Shown: positions 1-14,109 of the stretch, piece after piece
Layout: each line of letters begins with the position of its first letter
How positions within the stretch are numbered: the first letter of the stretch is position 1
Assembly: GCA_021234155.1 (NCBI GenBank)
Contig: JAJEKV010000008.1
Location: forward strand, 7,404,445-7,468,444
Direction: 5' to 3'
DNA length: 64,000 nucleotides
Source: Isoetes taiwanensis
Lineage: Eukaryota; Streptophyta; Lycopodiopsida; Isoetales; Isoetaceae
Notes under the pieces: model-generated
Seen by the model: the letters and a program-made list of their open reading frames with translations, nothing else
Databases searched by the model: none
What the model was told of the DNA's origin: nothing
Made by a program: the position numbers and the translations under genes

Positions 1-900
1 CTCGTAAAGCATCTCCTCATAACATTGTAAGGCAAGCATGCCTTTGCCATTCCCTGTATGTCCAATAATCATTACATTCCATGAAACCCCATCTTTGCAT
101 GATAATTTATCAAACGCTTCAAGGGCCTCGTCTAAGCTTCCACAGTTGGTATACATATTACATATTTAAAAAGGTGTTTCTTATCACACAACACAGCCAA
201 CACGCTTTCAAAACGCCCAAGAATGTGACTTTAGCTGTCTTCATGCCTTGTCTTTGCATGTTGTTGTAACATGTAATGCAAAAAGGCCAAACCTATTCTG
301 GGCATATCCTACAAACACAGCATTTCAAGATACAACATTTATGTTCTGAAGGCTGCTGAAGACCTTGCATGCCTTTTGCAAACTTCCACATTTTGCATAC
401 ATATCAATAACGGTAATACCAACAGGAATGTCCATCTCAATTCCCATTTCTAATATCATTTGATGGATGTGCCTACACTGGCTTATAGCTTCATTCCTGC
501 AACATACTAAGGAAGCACCTTCCATTACCAATCTATAACTACCAGTATCACTTAAGGCGCATGCCTAATCAGAATTGATTCCATAATTAATGGTTTTCTG
601 GTTGTATTGTTGTGTAGTTTCAATACTTCTACATGCTTTCAAAATATTCAAGAACGTGACTTGATTCAATTGAATTTCCTCATGTTGCATGTCCTCAACA
701 CATTTGAAAGCATGAACTCCTCTAAAATACCAAACACATCCTGCAACCATTATGTTCCATGGAAAATGCGGCATGCGTCTTCTAAACTGCCACGTTTGAT
801 ATACATATCAGCAAGTGTATTCCCAACAACCTTAACCCTCTCGAATCCATTTTCCATCACCTGCTTATGGGTCCACCGCCCATGGTTCAGGTAAAAACTG
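1..900 (-). pseudogene. Pentatricopeptide repeat (PPR) protein fragment, arm A
   Basis: On the minus strand, degenerate helical repeats of a plant organelle RNA-binding PPR protein are visible. Recognisable pieces are DMYAKCGSLQKACKVF (about 325-420) and a repeat with MPHFPWNIMVAG and FKCVEDMQHEEIQLNQVTF (565-774). The repeat phrasing is that of PLS-class proteins. Frames are broken between pieces, a deletion removes part of the repeats relative to arm B, and no start or C-terminal domain is visible. I call it a pseudogene; the 3' end of the coding strand runs off the window. Confidence 0.8.
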
Positions 901-2793
901 AGGCAAGTGTCAGTTCGCTTCCACAATTCCCTCTTTTACTTGGTATGATAGCTCAAATAGTGAATCGTACTACTGATATGGAATCGAGACTACAATTGGG
1001 CTTGATTTAAAATAATGACAAGTACAAAGACATGCCCAAATTCTCTCCATGCAGGCAGAATGCCACAGTAAAGTCTGACTGCATGACCGGGTAGAATGGT
1101 CGCCATTTCCATCTCGAATTCTAACCTAAGGCAAGGCGCATAGAAGGTCTGAGTACATCCTAATCGAACCCAAGACTATGAACCAAGAGTACACGGCATA
1201 GCTTCGATTAGGAAAGTTTGGCTGACGTGGGGGTGGAAGGCAATTAAGTTTAGGTGACGTGGGTGCCCACGTGGACAGCTTAGAATTGCACAAAATCGTG
1301 CACCTCGGGTTAGGCAAGCCTGCTAAAAATATTACTTGCATTTCTTTCCTTCCTTGCTTGCTTGACTTTGGCATCTGCTTCAAAGTGGCTTCAAAGCATC
1401 TTGTGACCATATAAGCTGCCATAGCCACTTGCCTGCTCTAGCTCTACTTCACAATTTTTCCTTCAAAGGCATATTTTTCTGCTCAAAGGCATCATCTAGG
1501 GTCAGCTTTGGATGCATGCCCTTAGCATTGTACGAAAAGGAAAGCATGAATAACATTATGCTAATGAAATTCTTCCACCTTCAATGTGAGAGCATTTGCA
1601 GTACCACACTCGCTCAGAATGGATGGGAGCTTTACTGCCAATGGAGGTGTTTGCAACTAAAGCAGTAAGAATTCTAGCTGGTATTTAAAAGAAAGCAGAG
1701 GAGACCACGTGAACCACAACATCAGTTCGGGGGCACCTTGTCGCTTTATGACATATAAAGAAACACATCATCCCTTTAAGCATGCTACTAATATTAGAAG
1801 ACTCAATAATAGGAGAAATGTGCAACCCCTCGCTGCAGCCAAACCTTGTCCATCCAAATGCGTTATCCTTGTTTTCTTCTTTTTGCCATTATCAAAATAC
1901 AACACCAGATGAAGCACAGTTTCTGAACGTGATAGATGCATGAAGCTTGAAGGTACATCATTTTGCATAAGCTACCCCGTCAAATATAATGTTTAAGCAT
2001 CTGAATATAAATTACATAACCTCATATACCCTTTAGGTGTAATAGTGAAGCAAAGACGGCATGGCTTCCTTCCTTAGGCTGAGGTACAAAGAAACCATTC
2101 TATGTGGAGCTAAGAGAAATGGTGCTTTCTATAGATGAATAGATCCAATAAATCTTGCCCTTGGTACTTGAGTCGTGAAGGAAAAGCAGTAGAGGTTGAT
2201 CTGATAATAACATAAGTCCTACCAAAGACCAAGCAGCATTCTAATAAGAAACTATTACATGAGAGCCATAGATAATGTTGGGTACTCGATTATCTAAGGT
2301 ATTGAAAGCTGGGAGTATGCTAGAACTATCAATTAAGTTCATAAATCATGATGACTACAAATCCTTGTTAAAACCAGAAAGAAAGTTGACCTGATAGATG
2401 GCAATTCTTCCTGCTGCAATCACGGTTCCACCAGCCAAAAAATCTGAAGCGCGCATCTTATAATCCCCCATTCAACAGGGGCGCAATTCTAGAAATGGAA
2501 GACGACACTAACAATGCAGCTCTTGCAGAAGTGGGAAATCTGCTCCCGCCAGTAAAGGCCTTCGATCCTTCTCACGGCTTCTATTAGCCTGCCTCTGCCG
2601 CAATGGAATGATGTTTCAGAGAACCTTAAGACAAGAGACAAGCTCTTTGCAATATAGCAAGGGTTTCTCTTTGAAGCATCAGCACAACAATAAGGTCCTC
2701 CAAGAACAATCGTGAGGGAAAAAGAAGAAGAAGAGGTCAATCGCAGCGTAAATTAAGAAGATGCATTAACTTTTTACGATTCGCATAGCATAT

Positions 2794-2834
2794 CTCCCAC
2801 AGGAATAAGTATAGAGAATCGAGTGCATATAAAT
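2794..2834 (+). promoter_or_regulatory. U6 promoter, copy A: USE-like box and TATA box
   Basis: CTCCCACAGG (2794-2803) resembles the plant USE consensus RTCCCACATCG. TATAAAT (2828-2834) begins 30 bp before the RNA start. The gap of about 24 bp between USE and TATA is the spacing that specifies RNA polymerase III in plant snRNA genes; Pol II types have about 10 bp more. The same pair is conserved in copy B. Confidence 0.8.
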
Positions 2835-2857
2835 GACACAATTTTGGAAATTTCAAT

Positions 2858-2875
2858 GTCCTTCCGGACATCCGA

Positions 2876-2907
<32 letters not shown>

Positions 2908-2957
2908 GGCCCCTGCGCAAGGATGACACGCATAAATCGAGAAATGGTCCAAATTTT
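2858..2957 (+). ncRNA. U6: U6 spliceosomal snRNA (copy A)
   Basis: About 100 nt match plant U6 closely: the 5' stem-loop GTCC-TTCC-GGAC, the ATCCGATAAAATTGG block, the ACAGAGA box (2891-2897), the AGC catalytic triad in TTAGCATGG, the internal stem-loop CCCCTGCGCAAGGATG, and the 3' CCAAATTTT end. A run of seven T (2954-2960) is a Pol III terminator. The 5' stem is about 2 nt shorter than the usual plant form. U6 is the catalytic RNA of the spliceosome. Core elements are intact and a plausible promoter sits upstream, so this copy could be functional. It lies inside arm A of the large duplication. Confidence 0.92.
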
Positions 2958-4125
2958 TTTCCCACTACTACTCGGATTGTTCTTTTGCTAAATTCTATGT
3001 TTTTTTCGCAGATATTCCCACCATTAATTAACTATTCTTTTGCTAAATTTTTTGCTTTCCCTCTCTTCTTTACCCTCGCTCATGTGGGTTTCCAGCATTT
3101 TCTAAGTATATGCTGCTCCAAACTTAGTATTGCCTGTAAACTGGCGGTCACCCTCGTTGCTGTGCGGGCGCAAGGTAAGCCGCTTTCCTCCCATTGGAAG
3201 CTTTCTTTGATCTGTTCCAGCTATGGTTTAAGCCTAAACTCTGTTTCTTGCCATTTCCAGTAAGTGCTGATTTTGCTCGAAATGTTTTTGCTTCTCTCAT
3301 GCAAATCTGTGCAGCGGCTATGATGCAAAGGGAGGTATCTGAGCCATTTAGGCAGGTTGGTTGAAAGCGGGCCTTGGCCACAGCAATTCAGACCATGACT
3401 GAGCGTCTTGCCTTTTGTTTTAGCAATTCTTTCATTGGTTTTTGTTGCCTCTTCAAACAACATGAAGCATTGATTCGACTTCAGAGTCTGCCCAGCATGC
3501 AATCATGGGATTTTGTTGCACATGGCGGGTTTTCTAAAGGCCCTTGGCATGAACCTCTGTATGAACATCGATTACAGGGATGGGACAGCTTTATAAGGCT
3601 TTAGCAATTGTTGATTCTAAATTGTGTCTCTCCCGAATTGTTTTCTATATTATAGGCATAGGCATTTAATTGATAATGTGATTCCTATAGTTCTACTTTA
3701 TATGGAAAATCAGATACGATCTCAATGTAAGTACTTCTTGTGATGGTAAAAGTGCTCCGCAACGTAACTTCCAGCATCATTTTTTATTGGTCGAGTGATA
3801 CGTTTTAGGAATGCTTGGATAAGTAGTTTTTCGACTTGCCTTCAGGACATTAGAGCTATATGCTTTTTAGGTAGGTGTCTTAGCACACTGGAATTACCAA
3901 TGGCTGGTCCTTGACGAATTTACGCTAGATTGAACAATGGTATGAAAAAAAGAATGGCACGTAGAGATTAGAATAATATTAAGCACAACAATATTTTTTG
4001 TTTACCTTTGAAGATTTGATGTTCTGATTAGTCACCATTGCTTGACTAAAATCTAGATAGGAAAAAGCCGTTAGATGTCAATAACGACAAATTGTATATG
4101 CTCTACCACGATGTCACATGTCTTC

Positions 4126-7100
4126 TAATTGGTTACCTTACAATTTTACTACGTGCAAAATCCTGGCAGCATCAGACTCGCAGCTGCCCTCCCTATATAC
4201 GCCAGAAGGATACACACTTATAGCACTAGTTCTAGGCGTCAAAGCTTACGAGGGGCATGCACTAGCTTCTGATGCATACAAAAATTCTAGTCCAGCATGT
4301 TTTAAATGGGGTTGCCAGTCATCTTGTAGAGCAACTATATTTTCCACTCAAGATGCTTGGAGCATTCAGGAAGCTTGAGAGAAATAATACCGCCACGCCA
4401 AATATTGTTGATATCAAAGGGATAAGTGACGCTGCTGTAGTTTAGGAAGTAAGTAACTTTGCTGGCAATCATTCTTCTATTTTTCTTCTTTTCCATCTGA
4501 ATATGGCCGAAATCTCTAGGCTAATTCTTGAGATCGATGGGTTATATCCATGCAATAATTTGGTAGCATATCTATCTATCTATTGTTTAAATTTGGTTTT
4601 CCCGGCAAGTGAAAAACTTTTTGGATTTTTTTTTCCGGCAATTTTATCTAAGGTTTGGGGATTTTTGGCTCCAAAAACACTTTCCGTTGACCCAAAAATC
4701 AGAAAACCAAAACTCAGACCTTGGTATGGCTTCGGGATTGGGGTTTGGCTGTGGACGATTCCTTTTTGGGATGATCGCAGGTGTCGTGCATGCATGCCAC
4801 GAAAGCTCAACATACCTGAATGCCTGCTTTACTTTGGAATTTGGAGTTTACTTTGGAACATATGGCATGCGGTTCCGGCCACTGCTTGGAATAGATGGCA
4901 TGCAATTCCCTCCACTGTTTGGATTAACAGAGTCTAATCGACTAATTTGGTAATCGGCTAATTTGGATTCGAAAGAGGATCCTTTTGAAGAAGGGATTTG
5001 TTTGGCATTTTCATGCAAATTGGTATCCAAACATAAATCGTATCCTACCATAAGCTAGGTGATGTAGGTAAGATGTGTTTCAAATTTTTATTGATTACTT
5101 CTATGAGCATCATTTTCACTGTTAGACGTTTCTACAATCTCCATATTTGTTCTTTCTATTCTGCGATGATTCATATCTCTAAATTTTTTCCATCGTTACA
5201 TGTGTCTACAATCTCTATATTTGCTTTGTGCCATAAATTGAGATTGCGAGCATATTTGCTTTTTGTCCTAAATTTTGGTTGCGAGCATATTTGCTCTTTG
5301 TCCTAAATTCTGGTTTTGATTGGAAGCTTAGAAGTTTGTCCGACAGTAACAGTAGTCTGGCCAATGGATTTATGGCATCCGGCGAGCTTTTGAACGATGA
5401 AGCATCCAAGGCTTCTTTATGATCATTAGATATTCATTCTTTGCAGGTATGGAAGCTGGTTTTCCATTTCCTTGGTTGTAGCCATGGGAGCTGGAGCTAT
5501 TGTTGGAGTGCTTGGAGCTCGCGTTAGGTGCCACAGGATCTGGTGTGGTTGCTGGGCTCACGATTGCTGCTGTTGTTAGAGCTGCTATAGCTTGAGGGGA
5601 TTGCAGCACACCAGGGGAAATATTGTTTGTAGTCACTGAACCTTCGTAGTTAATTTTTTATCATGTATTTCAATTCATTTATATGTATGTGTTGTCTCTC
5701 CTCTATGTACATGTATTTGGAATGATATTTGCTAGATTGTCTACTTGCAATGTCACGAACCCTCTTAGTTATTTTTATGATTTGTCTTGGATTCCTTACA
5801 TTACATCTGCATATCCATATGTGCACTACATCTGCATTCCCATTTCTCTGTTCATCTACTTGCTTAACATCCATTTTTTTTTTTGTTTTACTAGCAGGTA
5901 CAATCAATTCGTAATTGATGGCATATACATTTAGAAGGCTGATAAAAAGGTGAAACATGCATTGACGATGAGCATTTGTTCATTTATGGCCCAGGCATCT
6001 GCGCATGCTGAGATTTTTTTTTTGTCTGTGCTTAAGCTTTTTTGAGCTATATCTTTGTTATCTAAAGGAATTCATTAGGTAAGCTCTTCCTTCTTAGCCG
6101 GAGGTTAGATATGGATACCTGGTGACACCATCATTAAACTATATGGGCATGCACACATGACGTTATGCGCTTAAGCTTGCAAATTCAAGTTTAAAGGATG
6201 CGACTAATTTATTTAAATTCTGAGATCCCTTACGTCTTTTGTGGTTTCTGGGCTCCATCTCATGTCTTTTGTGGTTTCTGGGCTCCATCTCAGATTCCAT
6301 TGGATAAGAAGGATTAAATGTTTTATCTTTTTTCCTGGGCTGAAGAAACTTATAAACAAGCTGGCGAATCTTTTCTATTGGCTCAATTATCCACATTCCC
6401 AAAAGGTCGCCTATGGTGGAGGCAGTAAATTGTTGAGGTATCTATTCTATTGGCTCAGTTATGCATTCCAAGAGGTTGTCTATGATCAATATCTCTTCCA
6501 TTCTCCATGAACATGGGTTGATATTGCCTTGGATAATCTAATCTATTACTGCTACGAATGGCTCAACAGTTGGACGACCCTCCTTCATGTGAATTTGACT
6601 ATTCTACATCTTGAATTGCTTTTGTTTCTTTGTTAATAACGTGTAACATAATAGTTGTTGTTTGTCTTCAAATTGCAATTTTATTGTTGTTGCATTTGAT
6701 CTGCTATTATTTTCCAATTGCATATGAATAGATAAGACTCCAGGTCGGAGTCTTGCTGCACTTATATTGCTTATAATCAATTTTCCGTTGCCTATTGGTG
6801 CAGACAAGGAAGCTGAGACACACACATACATGTATACAACAATTGTCAGCCATCTAGACTTCGGGCAATGGCATTGATTGCGTAGAAAACTTTTTGCTTG
6901 GACATATTTGAAGATATGTTTTTTATTCAGAGATTTTTAACCTTCCAACTTTCAGCATGTGATGTTTTGTGTCAACTTATGTATTGACTAAAACTACCAG
7001 TTTGATTTGGAAATCACATAAATGAGGAGTATAGGACATCCATGACCAGTTTGATTTGAAAATCACACGAATGGTGATTATAGAATGTCCATATGAAAAC

Positions 7101-8950
7101 TTCATAATACATCTGCTACCTTTATAGCAATTAAGGTATGTAACTAATTAATTTGAATGGAGTGGTCATCAGATGTGTAGTGGCTACAGCTCATATGCTT
7201 AGGACCTGAACCAATTCGACGCTGTTGCTCTCATCAATCTGGCATCATTCTTGCTGTGGATATTACCAGGTGAATATTCCGTAGCTATGATCTGTTGAAA
7301 TATTATAGTTACCTCTATCAGTACATCGATTAGCCATCCTCCAATTTTTAGTGAAGCTGCTAAAAAATATTGATATGGCGATGCCAGTTTTGGTTGGGCT
7401 TGGTGCTCCAATACTGTTTGGTGCAATTGCACTCCACCTTCCAAAGAAATTGCTCAGCGGCAGTAAATGTAGTATAGCCTAGACATATGAAGAGAACTTT
7501 CCACAAAAACGTGATAAAAACCAGCTTATAGGAAGTGTAGCAATTAATACTACTGTCATCATTTTTTACTGGCAATAGCAGAAACACGAAATACTTCAAG
7601 ATGTAACGTTTCAAACTCGCCTAACTAATTGCAAGAGCATCTGGATGCTTATTCGAAGTCTGTGGAATGCACAGAGGCATATTATCGAGCTTATGTTTGT
7701 TCATCTTGGAGCATCATATTATCCAATACGACCATAAAAGTCCCTATAAGCAGTTAAACGGCAATCTTCTTAATAAATACCTGAATTTCAAATAATAATA
7801 AAAAGAAAAAAGGTAGCAAAAGGAATTTGAAAAACCAGGAAAAATGCTGTAAATTCCGGAGAAAAGTATAAAAGAATAATCAAAATAAGACCACAGTTGA
7901 AGGAGTTAATGTAAGCCTAATCCGATATCCATCAGAGTATTTCTTTTTTTGTAGTACTTAAAGTTGATAACTTTTGCACATTTGACCCTGCAATTGGACA
8001 TTATTTCAATTGTGCTGTAGCTCAGAGATTTTGAAAGACTGTACTTTGTAAGACCAGGATTTTTATATGCAAGTTCTGAAGTGCAAGCAGTACCAGAAAT
8101 TAGTGCGCAGCTTTCAAGGATGTCTGGCAGCTAGAAATTGTGGAGAAATGAAAGTTGACACTTTAAACCTTGGGTCACAACTGGCATAAATATGATTTGG
8201 GTGCATAGTTGAGTTTTATAACTCAAAACAGTTGTGGAATGTTTGCTGTAGACCCAGCGTACTTGGAAGTGAGATTTTGATCTTCGTCTTTAACAGGGCT
8301 GCACGGTTAGAACCAAGCATGGCGTTGTGAAAGAATTACAATAGCTACGCTCACGTGCAAGTCGTAGAGAAGCTTCCACGGTGTTGAATTGGCCCTTTCT
8401 TTCCACGTAGCTATGGGGCATTGAGCTGCAAATTTGCTAGACCAAGGATGTGACTTGAGTGACTTTCCATAAATTTCTCATCATAGAAAACCTGTTCCAA
8501 TTTTAGTTAGAGATGCTAAGAAAGCTGTAATTTGATGTGAGCATTTGATGGTTACAAAAAGGAAGCAATAATCTTTATTGGCAATTCCGTCCTCCAACTT
8601 TTAACATGCTTGCATGTAACTAATTTTATTTCTGATATCACATTCATGCATCAATCATGTAGCTATTTAACTTAAAAAGACAAAGGGAATATACAAGTAG
8701 TGAATTAATAGTGAACAAATGAATTAATATGTCTTAAAGTTGCAATTACTATTTTGTACTTGATGCATCCTTATTTATACAAGAAATGGTCCAAGTTCCA
8801 TTTGAACGTTTATTCATGGGTATGATCACCTACTTCCTATGAGGGAAGCTCCATTGCACACCATTTTCTCCATCACACTAATTGCATATAGATATTGATG
8901 TTCAGTACATCATATTTGAAATCCTGGGAAGATTAATTAAATCTTGATAG
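4126..8950. other. AT-rich stretch, no gene recognised
   Basis: Only short unrelated open frames occur. A minus-strand 88-residue frame at 5370-5636 is Ser/Ala/Pro-rich and matches nothing I know. A small tandem duplication (GGTTTCTGGGCTCCATCTCA) sits at 6244-6293. No RNA gene or convincing exon was seen. Confidence 0.5.
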
Positions 8951-9015
8951 AGTCCAAGCCCACATAGGCCAATTGGTCTCCGTAGATGGATGATAGAATA
9001 CATTATATTCTGGCA
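8950..9015 (+). mobile_element. LINE 3'-end fragment
   Basis: The phrase CCACATAGGCCAATTGGTCTC followed by a degenerate TTCTA-type tail matches the 3' terminus of the LINE at 14040-14110 and, reversed, at 62067-62125. It sits directly upstream of the LINE that starts near 9033, so a tail abuts a head. Confidence 0.6.
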
Positions 9016-11833
9016 AAATTGATAGGTGCACATTGAAAAGAGAAGCGCGGGCAAAGTCTCGTGCAACAAATATAGCTCGACAGGCCTATGACAGATACTC
9101 TAGCCTAGCGGCAAGCCGTATCCGGGCTTCACCACCACCAAACCAGGCAGTTGAGGAGCACTGGAAACAGGTTCAAGCAATGGCAGAGGGCAACAAAGCT
9201 CGAATTGCTTGCTTGGCGGGAGGAAATCACGAGGCCTCCACACCCAAATTGCTCAAGAAGCGGTGCTCTCTTGAAAAGCAGCGTGAGCGGCATGGAGACC
9301 CGCATCTGACACCTAGAAGATGGCCTTCGCCTAGTGCACTCGAAAGGCGAGAAGGACAAGAAGAGTCTTGTCGACATGCGCAGCCCGCATGGATTCCATG
9401 TCCACCGCCATTGAAACCATGACACGGGAAAAGCAAAGTGTTGAGCAAGAGACAATGGCAACCATCTCTCCGCCTTCAATCGAGGAAATTTGAGGAGGTC
9501 GCTCTTGTGATGCGAAAAGTTCAGGTCTCTTTTGAAGAGAGCTACCACAATTGAGAGCCCTTCAAACTAGGGTTGAGACACAAGAAGTGGCCTCCGCAAT
9601 GAACCCTATTTGGACTCTCGCTTGCGAGAATCTGGAGCATAGCTCCGGCTTTCGAGATCGGAAGGTGCGGGGAGATGAGGGCAGCCATCGAACAAGGCAA
9701 GGGCCTCAATGCGAGGCTCATGAGCAATTGGCCCGGTGCATCGTGAATTGAAAAGGCAAAGAACAATTTCAGCAGAGCTAAACTCCGCCGGGAAGGAGAG
9801 ACCGCTATACACCGCCACAGCAGTCCCACCGCCAAGAATGTCGCAAGGTGTCGGCCGAGGGACCCGTCGCGCTCGCACCCCAAGCCACTCTATGCCACCC
9901 CGCCCCAACGTAGGCCCACAGCCTATGCTCCGCCGACAACAAACAACTCTGTTGTGCAGGGCGTGATTGACCCAAAAATCGAGAGAGTTCCGTGAGTCGA
10001 GGCGAGAAGCCACAATGTGGTGGTATCGTGGCACGTAAGAGGAAAAGCGGGAGGACCTCATTAACCGGCTCCAAATGTTGATTCTTGCTCGAATGACATT
10101 CCCCGTGCAGTACATATTATTAGGGCGAGACGCCATGGCCCCGCCTGGACAGCCCACGGGTAGTCACGTTCACATACAAGATGCGCAAGTGAAAAGCAGC
10201 TATCCTACTCCGGGGTAGGCGGTGAAGGAAGCTGCCTTGTATGTTGACCGAGATCGACCCCAGCCCAACAAGAAGACCGCTTGGTACGAGTTGGCCAAAG
10301 TTAAAAGCATTAGCAGAACGGGGAGGCTGCGGGGCTGATTGAGGGTAAGATGCAAATTTTCAAGCCGCCAAATCTTTGCTGCGAATTACGCTAACCCTCC
10401 AGCAGCTCGACCATGCCACTTCTTCGCTGCACTACAGCCGCGCCCTGCTCCGTTGTTGCTTCACCTTACATTTGCTTTCGCACATCTCGGCTGCCTCTAC
10501 ACGCCATCCCCTTCTGGCGCCCCTTTGAATCCCCAAGCTGCGCCCCTGCAGACAAATAGGAATTGTGCCTCCGCATGGTCTCACTGGAATTGTCGGGGCT
10601 TCCCATATGGCGAAGGGAGATAGTCTCAACTCTGTTCTTTGCGAGATATGGATCTGATCTTCCTTATGGAAACATGGGAGCATCACCGAGGACCACGGGA
10701 TACCCGACTTGCGGGATACCGGCGCTACTCAATCTTCAATGATTGCACAGGAAAGCGGGGGCATGGGGAGTTGCCTGCTACTATCGAACGGCCTTGGCAC
10801 AGTCAGTTTCCTTGTTCAAGGCGGACAAGCACAACCCGGTACTTGTGGGTGCGTGTGCAAAACTGCGATGTGAGACCCCTCTTTGTGGCGACCGCTACTT
10901 TCCACATGCGTAAAGCAACTTCTATCACACCCACTCGGATGTGGATAGGCTGGACCCCTATGTCGATCTATATGATGACATACAGCAGCATAAGCAGTTG
11001 GGCAGTGTCATACTCCTTGGAGACTTCAATGCGCGCACCGGGGTAGAACAACCCATGAGATTTGATCCCTTGACTGATGATATATTGCAGCTGCGTCCTG
11101 CAGAAGCAGCTTGGCCACGGACATCAGATGACAATCAGGTCACACGCTATGGTAGACAATTGCTTTTGCTCTGTGGTATCTTTGACCTGGTAATCTGCAA
11201 TGGATCCGCACGGTGGCCGATCCCACCCATAAGAGCACTTGTAGACAGGAAAACCGGGGGAGGATCTAGTGTGGTGGACTTTGTCTTTGGTGCACGGCGG
11301 GATATGCATGTCGTCAAGCACTTCCAGGTGGGAACAACTAATAGGGATGAAGAGATCGACTCAGACCACTTACCACTTTACTTGAAGTTGGCTTGGCAGG
11401 TTGTGCGAACCCCCTGTGCCACAGCTCCTCACATGCCTCAATTTGCGATTGGATTATGAACATCGCGGGGCTTATGCCCGGATGCTTATAGATGACCGCA
11501 GAAATTTTGCAATATCCTACACTAGAGCATGCATGACCGGCCCGGTGGTGATGTGCTTAGGGCTACTTGGCAGAGAGAGGCTTTGGGATAAGCCGCCATG
11601 CATGCACCTCCGAGGAACACAACCTTCCCACGTAATCAATGGTTTGATGCAGAGTGCAAGGAACACAAACGCTGGCTCCGCCAAGTCACAGACCCTGCTT
11701 TACGCCCACATGCAGTCAGACAGTACCGCGTCTTCCTTAAAGCTAAGAAAGCCAGGTACATTGCAGCACATCAAAGGGAAATGTTTTATCTCACAGGCGT
11801 CACCCGGGACCTTCTGGCGAAGGGTTCTTAGAA

Positions 11834-12720
11834 AGCCAGTACAGCCCACAGGGAACATCACTCCCGAGCAGTGGAGGCAATACTTGCAACAGCTATACGA
11901 CCCTCAGGGTGCACATGCAGCATTACCCCTGCAAGAAGGCCCAGTGCTGGAAATCACAGATTCGGACGTGGAACAAGGCTTACAGCGTCTTGCCAATGGG
12001 AAAGCCCCGGACCTGGATGGCATGCAGGCAGAATTGCTTAAGTGGGCAGGGCCGTCCATAATACCAGTGCTGACCGCCTTGTTCAACAAGGCATTACAGG
12101 AAGGCTTCCCGATGCAGTGGACCAATAGCAGAGTTGTTCCCATCTATAAGGCAGGTGACCCGCACTGCCCAGCCAATTACCGAACAATCATGGTCAGTTC
12201 GGTGTTTGCAAAATTGCTTGCTGGGATTCTCGAGCAGCAGTTGACGGGCTGGGCAGAGGCAGCAGAGATACGGGCCCTCACCCAGGCAGGATTCAGACCC
12301 CGACACTCAACCATTGACCACATCTTCACATTGCGAGCTCTGGTTGAAGACAGCAGGAACCGCCGTCAGGATCTATATTGTTGCTTCGTGGATTTTGCAA
12401 AGGCATTTGACACTGTGCCTCGGGAAAAACTATGGGCAAGATTGCGACAGCTGGGGGTTCCGGTAGATTTGCAGAATGCAGTGTACAGGCTTTATGAAAG
12501 ATGCTCGGGTCGGTTGCAGCCGACAAGCCAACCATTTGATAGTAGTATCGGGGTTCGCCAGGGATGCCCTCTCTCCCCAACATTGTTTGGGCTTTACATT
12601 GATCAATTGGAGAGGCGGCTTTTTGCGATAATGGGGGGGCGGGGCTCACCTTCTCTACCGGATCATCAAGCGGTTAATATATGCCGATGATGTGGACCTT
12701 CTAGCTTACACACCAGCGGA
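11834..12720 (+). pseudogene. LINE reverse transcriptase domain
   Basis: Best preserved part of the LINE. One frame runs to the palm motif GVRQGCPLSPTLFGLYID and then shifts; the YADD catalytic box is in the next frame at 12680-12691. Fingers and palm motifs are in the order expected for target-primed reverse transcription enzymes. It would copy LINE RNA at a nicked chromosomal site. The shift lies after a run of seven G near 12635, so it may be a slippage mutation. Confidence 0.88.
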
Positions 12721-14080
12721 CATGCAGCGACATCTCGATGCCACGGACACATTTTGTCAAGTTTAATCGATATGTCGTCAACTTGGCCAAGACTAAGGTG
12801 GTTTTCATATCATCTTCACGACGGTAGAGGATCCCTCCTTCCGTTATCGAGGCGAGAATGTGGAAGTAGCATCCACATACAAATATTTGGGAGTGGAGTT
12901 TCCGTCTACTATGCACTTTGGGACACATCCATACTGACTACGAAGTTACTTACGGGCTGGAAAGCACTATATGCAATGCAAAACAATAGTCATAGAGCGG
13001 AGTTGTATGATTGGACCCATCAGTCACACACTGTTCAAAGTCTTAGTGGAGCTTTGTCCTTTTTATCTGGGGGTGGAAGTATGGGGCCCGTAGTATCCCT
13101 CGCTACTTGGAATGACTTGGGGCAGTGCGAGAAAGCCTTCTTGGTAATGACGAGCACTAGGGGTGAAGTCCACGGTCCCATATCAAATTCTCTGCAGGAA
13201 ACAGGATTCTTGCCTCTTCTGAGGGCGGCCCTTGATCGCCACATTGTCTATTTTCAGAAGGTGGTCAACATGGACGATGCTCGTCTCCCAAAACTAGCTT
13301 ATATCATGGCAATGGGGCCACAACGCCTCAAGGCCTGCTGGAGGGAAAAGAGAGCTCAATGGATGGCTAGATGGAATGTGCAGGAGCACAGGTGCATACA
13401 TGTGCAAACAGAGGCAGATCGCCATAGCTTGAGGCAATATCTTGACGCTTGCTTCATCGCAAGCTTTGGGATGCCAAGCGCCCTTGAACAGTCAAGACAA
13501 AGACACACTACGGCGCCACATAAATCCCACATTGGAACGAGGCCCACAATGCTACTGCGCACCCACTTGCCCATGAAAAAGCCTTGAGACTCATTGCCTC
13601 CCATTCGCATTGTGGGCACATCATCTTCGAATTGAGGCAGGCGGATGGATTGGTGAGCCACGTCGGGGGAGGCTCGTCAATGCCGCCAAATGGGAGTCAT
13701 TGAGGATGAATCTCATACCCTTCAAAGTTGCCCAAAGATATGATCAAATCCGGATGGCGCTATCTTTGAGTTGGTCGGCCTGGCCGGCCGCTACATGTGA
13801 CATTGAGCACGACATCCGTACGGATGCTAGGATCATACCTTCAGGAGGTCATGGACATGCGAGATCAGCTATGTCCTCGGGCACGCACTTGACATGTACA
13901 TACACATTTATTTCATGATGATGTATACTTGTACAGTTTGACAGCATTCTTATTACTGCCACGGTTTTTCCCTCGAAAACCCTTCGGGGCGGGGGTTTTT
14001 TAACCCGGACAGTAATAAGTTTGCTGCGCTCCTTCTGGGTCCCATAGGCCGATTGGTCTCAGTGGACGATAAAAAAACTA

Positions 14081-14109
14081 TTCTATTCTATTCTATTCTA
14101 TTCTATTCT
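14081..14109 (+). repeat. (TTCTA)n microsatellite tail of the LINE
   Basis: About six perfect TTCTA units directly follow the conserved LINE 3' UTR. The inverted LINE near 62067 ends in the complementary AGAAT units, so the repeat belongs to the element. Confidence 0.9.

Larger units (their letters stand above)
1..4125. repeat. Segmental duplication, arm A (continues off the left edge)
   Basis: This block is nearly collinear with 29207-32560 plus 37135-38600 in the same orientation. Matching landmarks are the PPR fragment, a short ORF-like block at 1126-1430, the U6 gene, and a downstream region ending near CATGTCTTCTAATTG. Arm A lacks about 65 bp of the PPR region and has about 90 bp (near 3845-3930) absent from arm B. 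By eye most stretches are near-identical. The left end lies outside the window. Confidence 0.9.

Noticed and set aside
2823-3263. 146-residue plus-strand frame starting in the U6 promoter
   Set aside because: It runs through the U6 RNA gene itself and has no protein-like features.
5370-5636. Ser/Ala/Pro-rich 88-residue protein
   Set aside because: No start context, domain or conserved neighbour; composition follows short repeats in the DNA.
9129-10157. Long minus-strand frames opposite LINE ORF1
   Set aside because: They are antisense shadows of a GC-richer decayed ORF1 and match no family.
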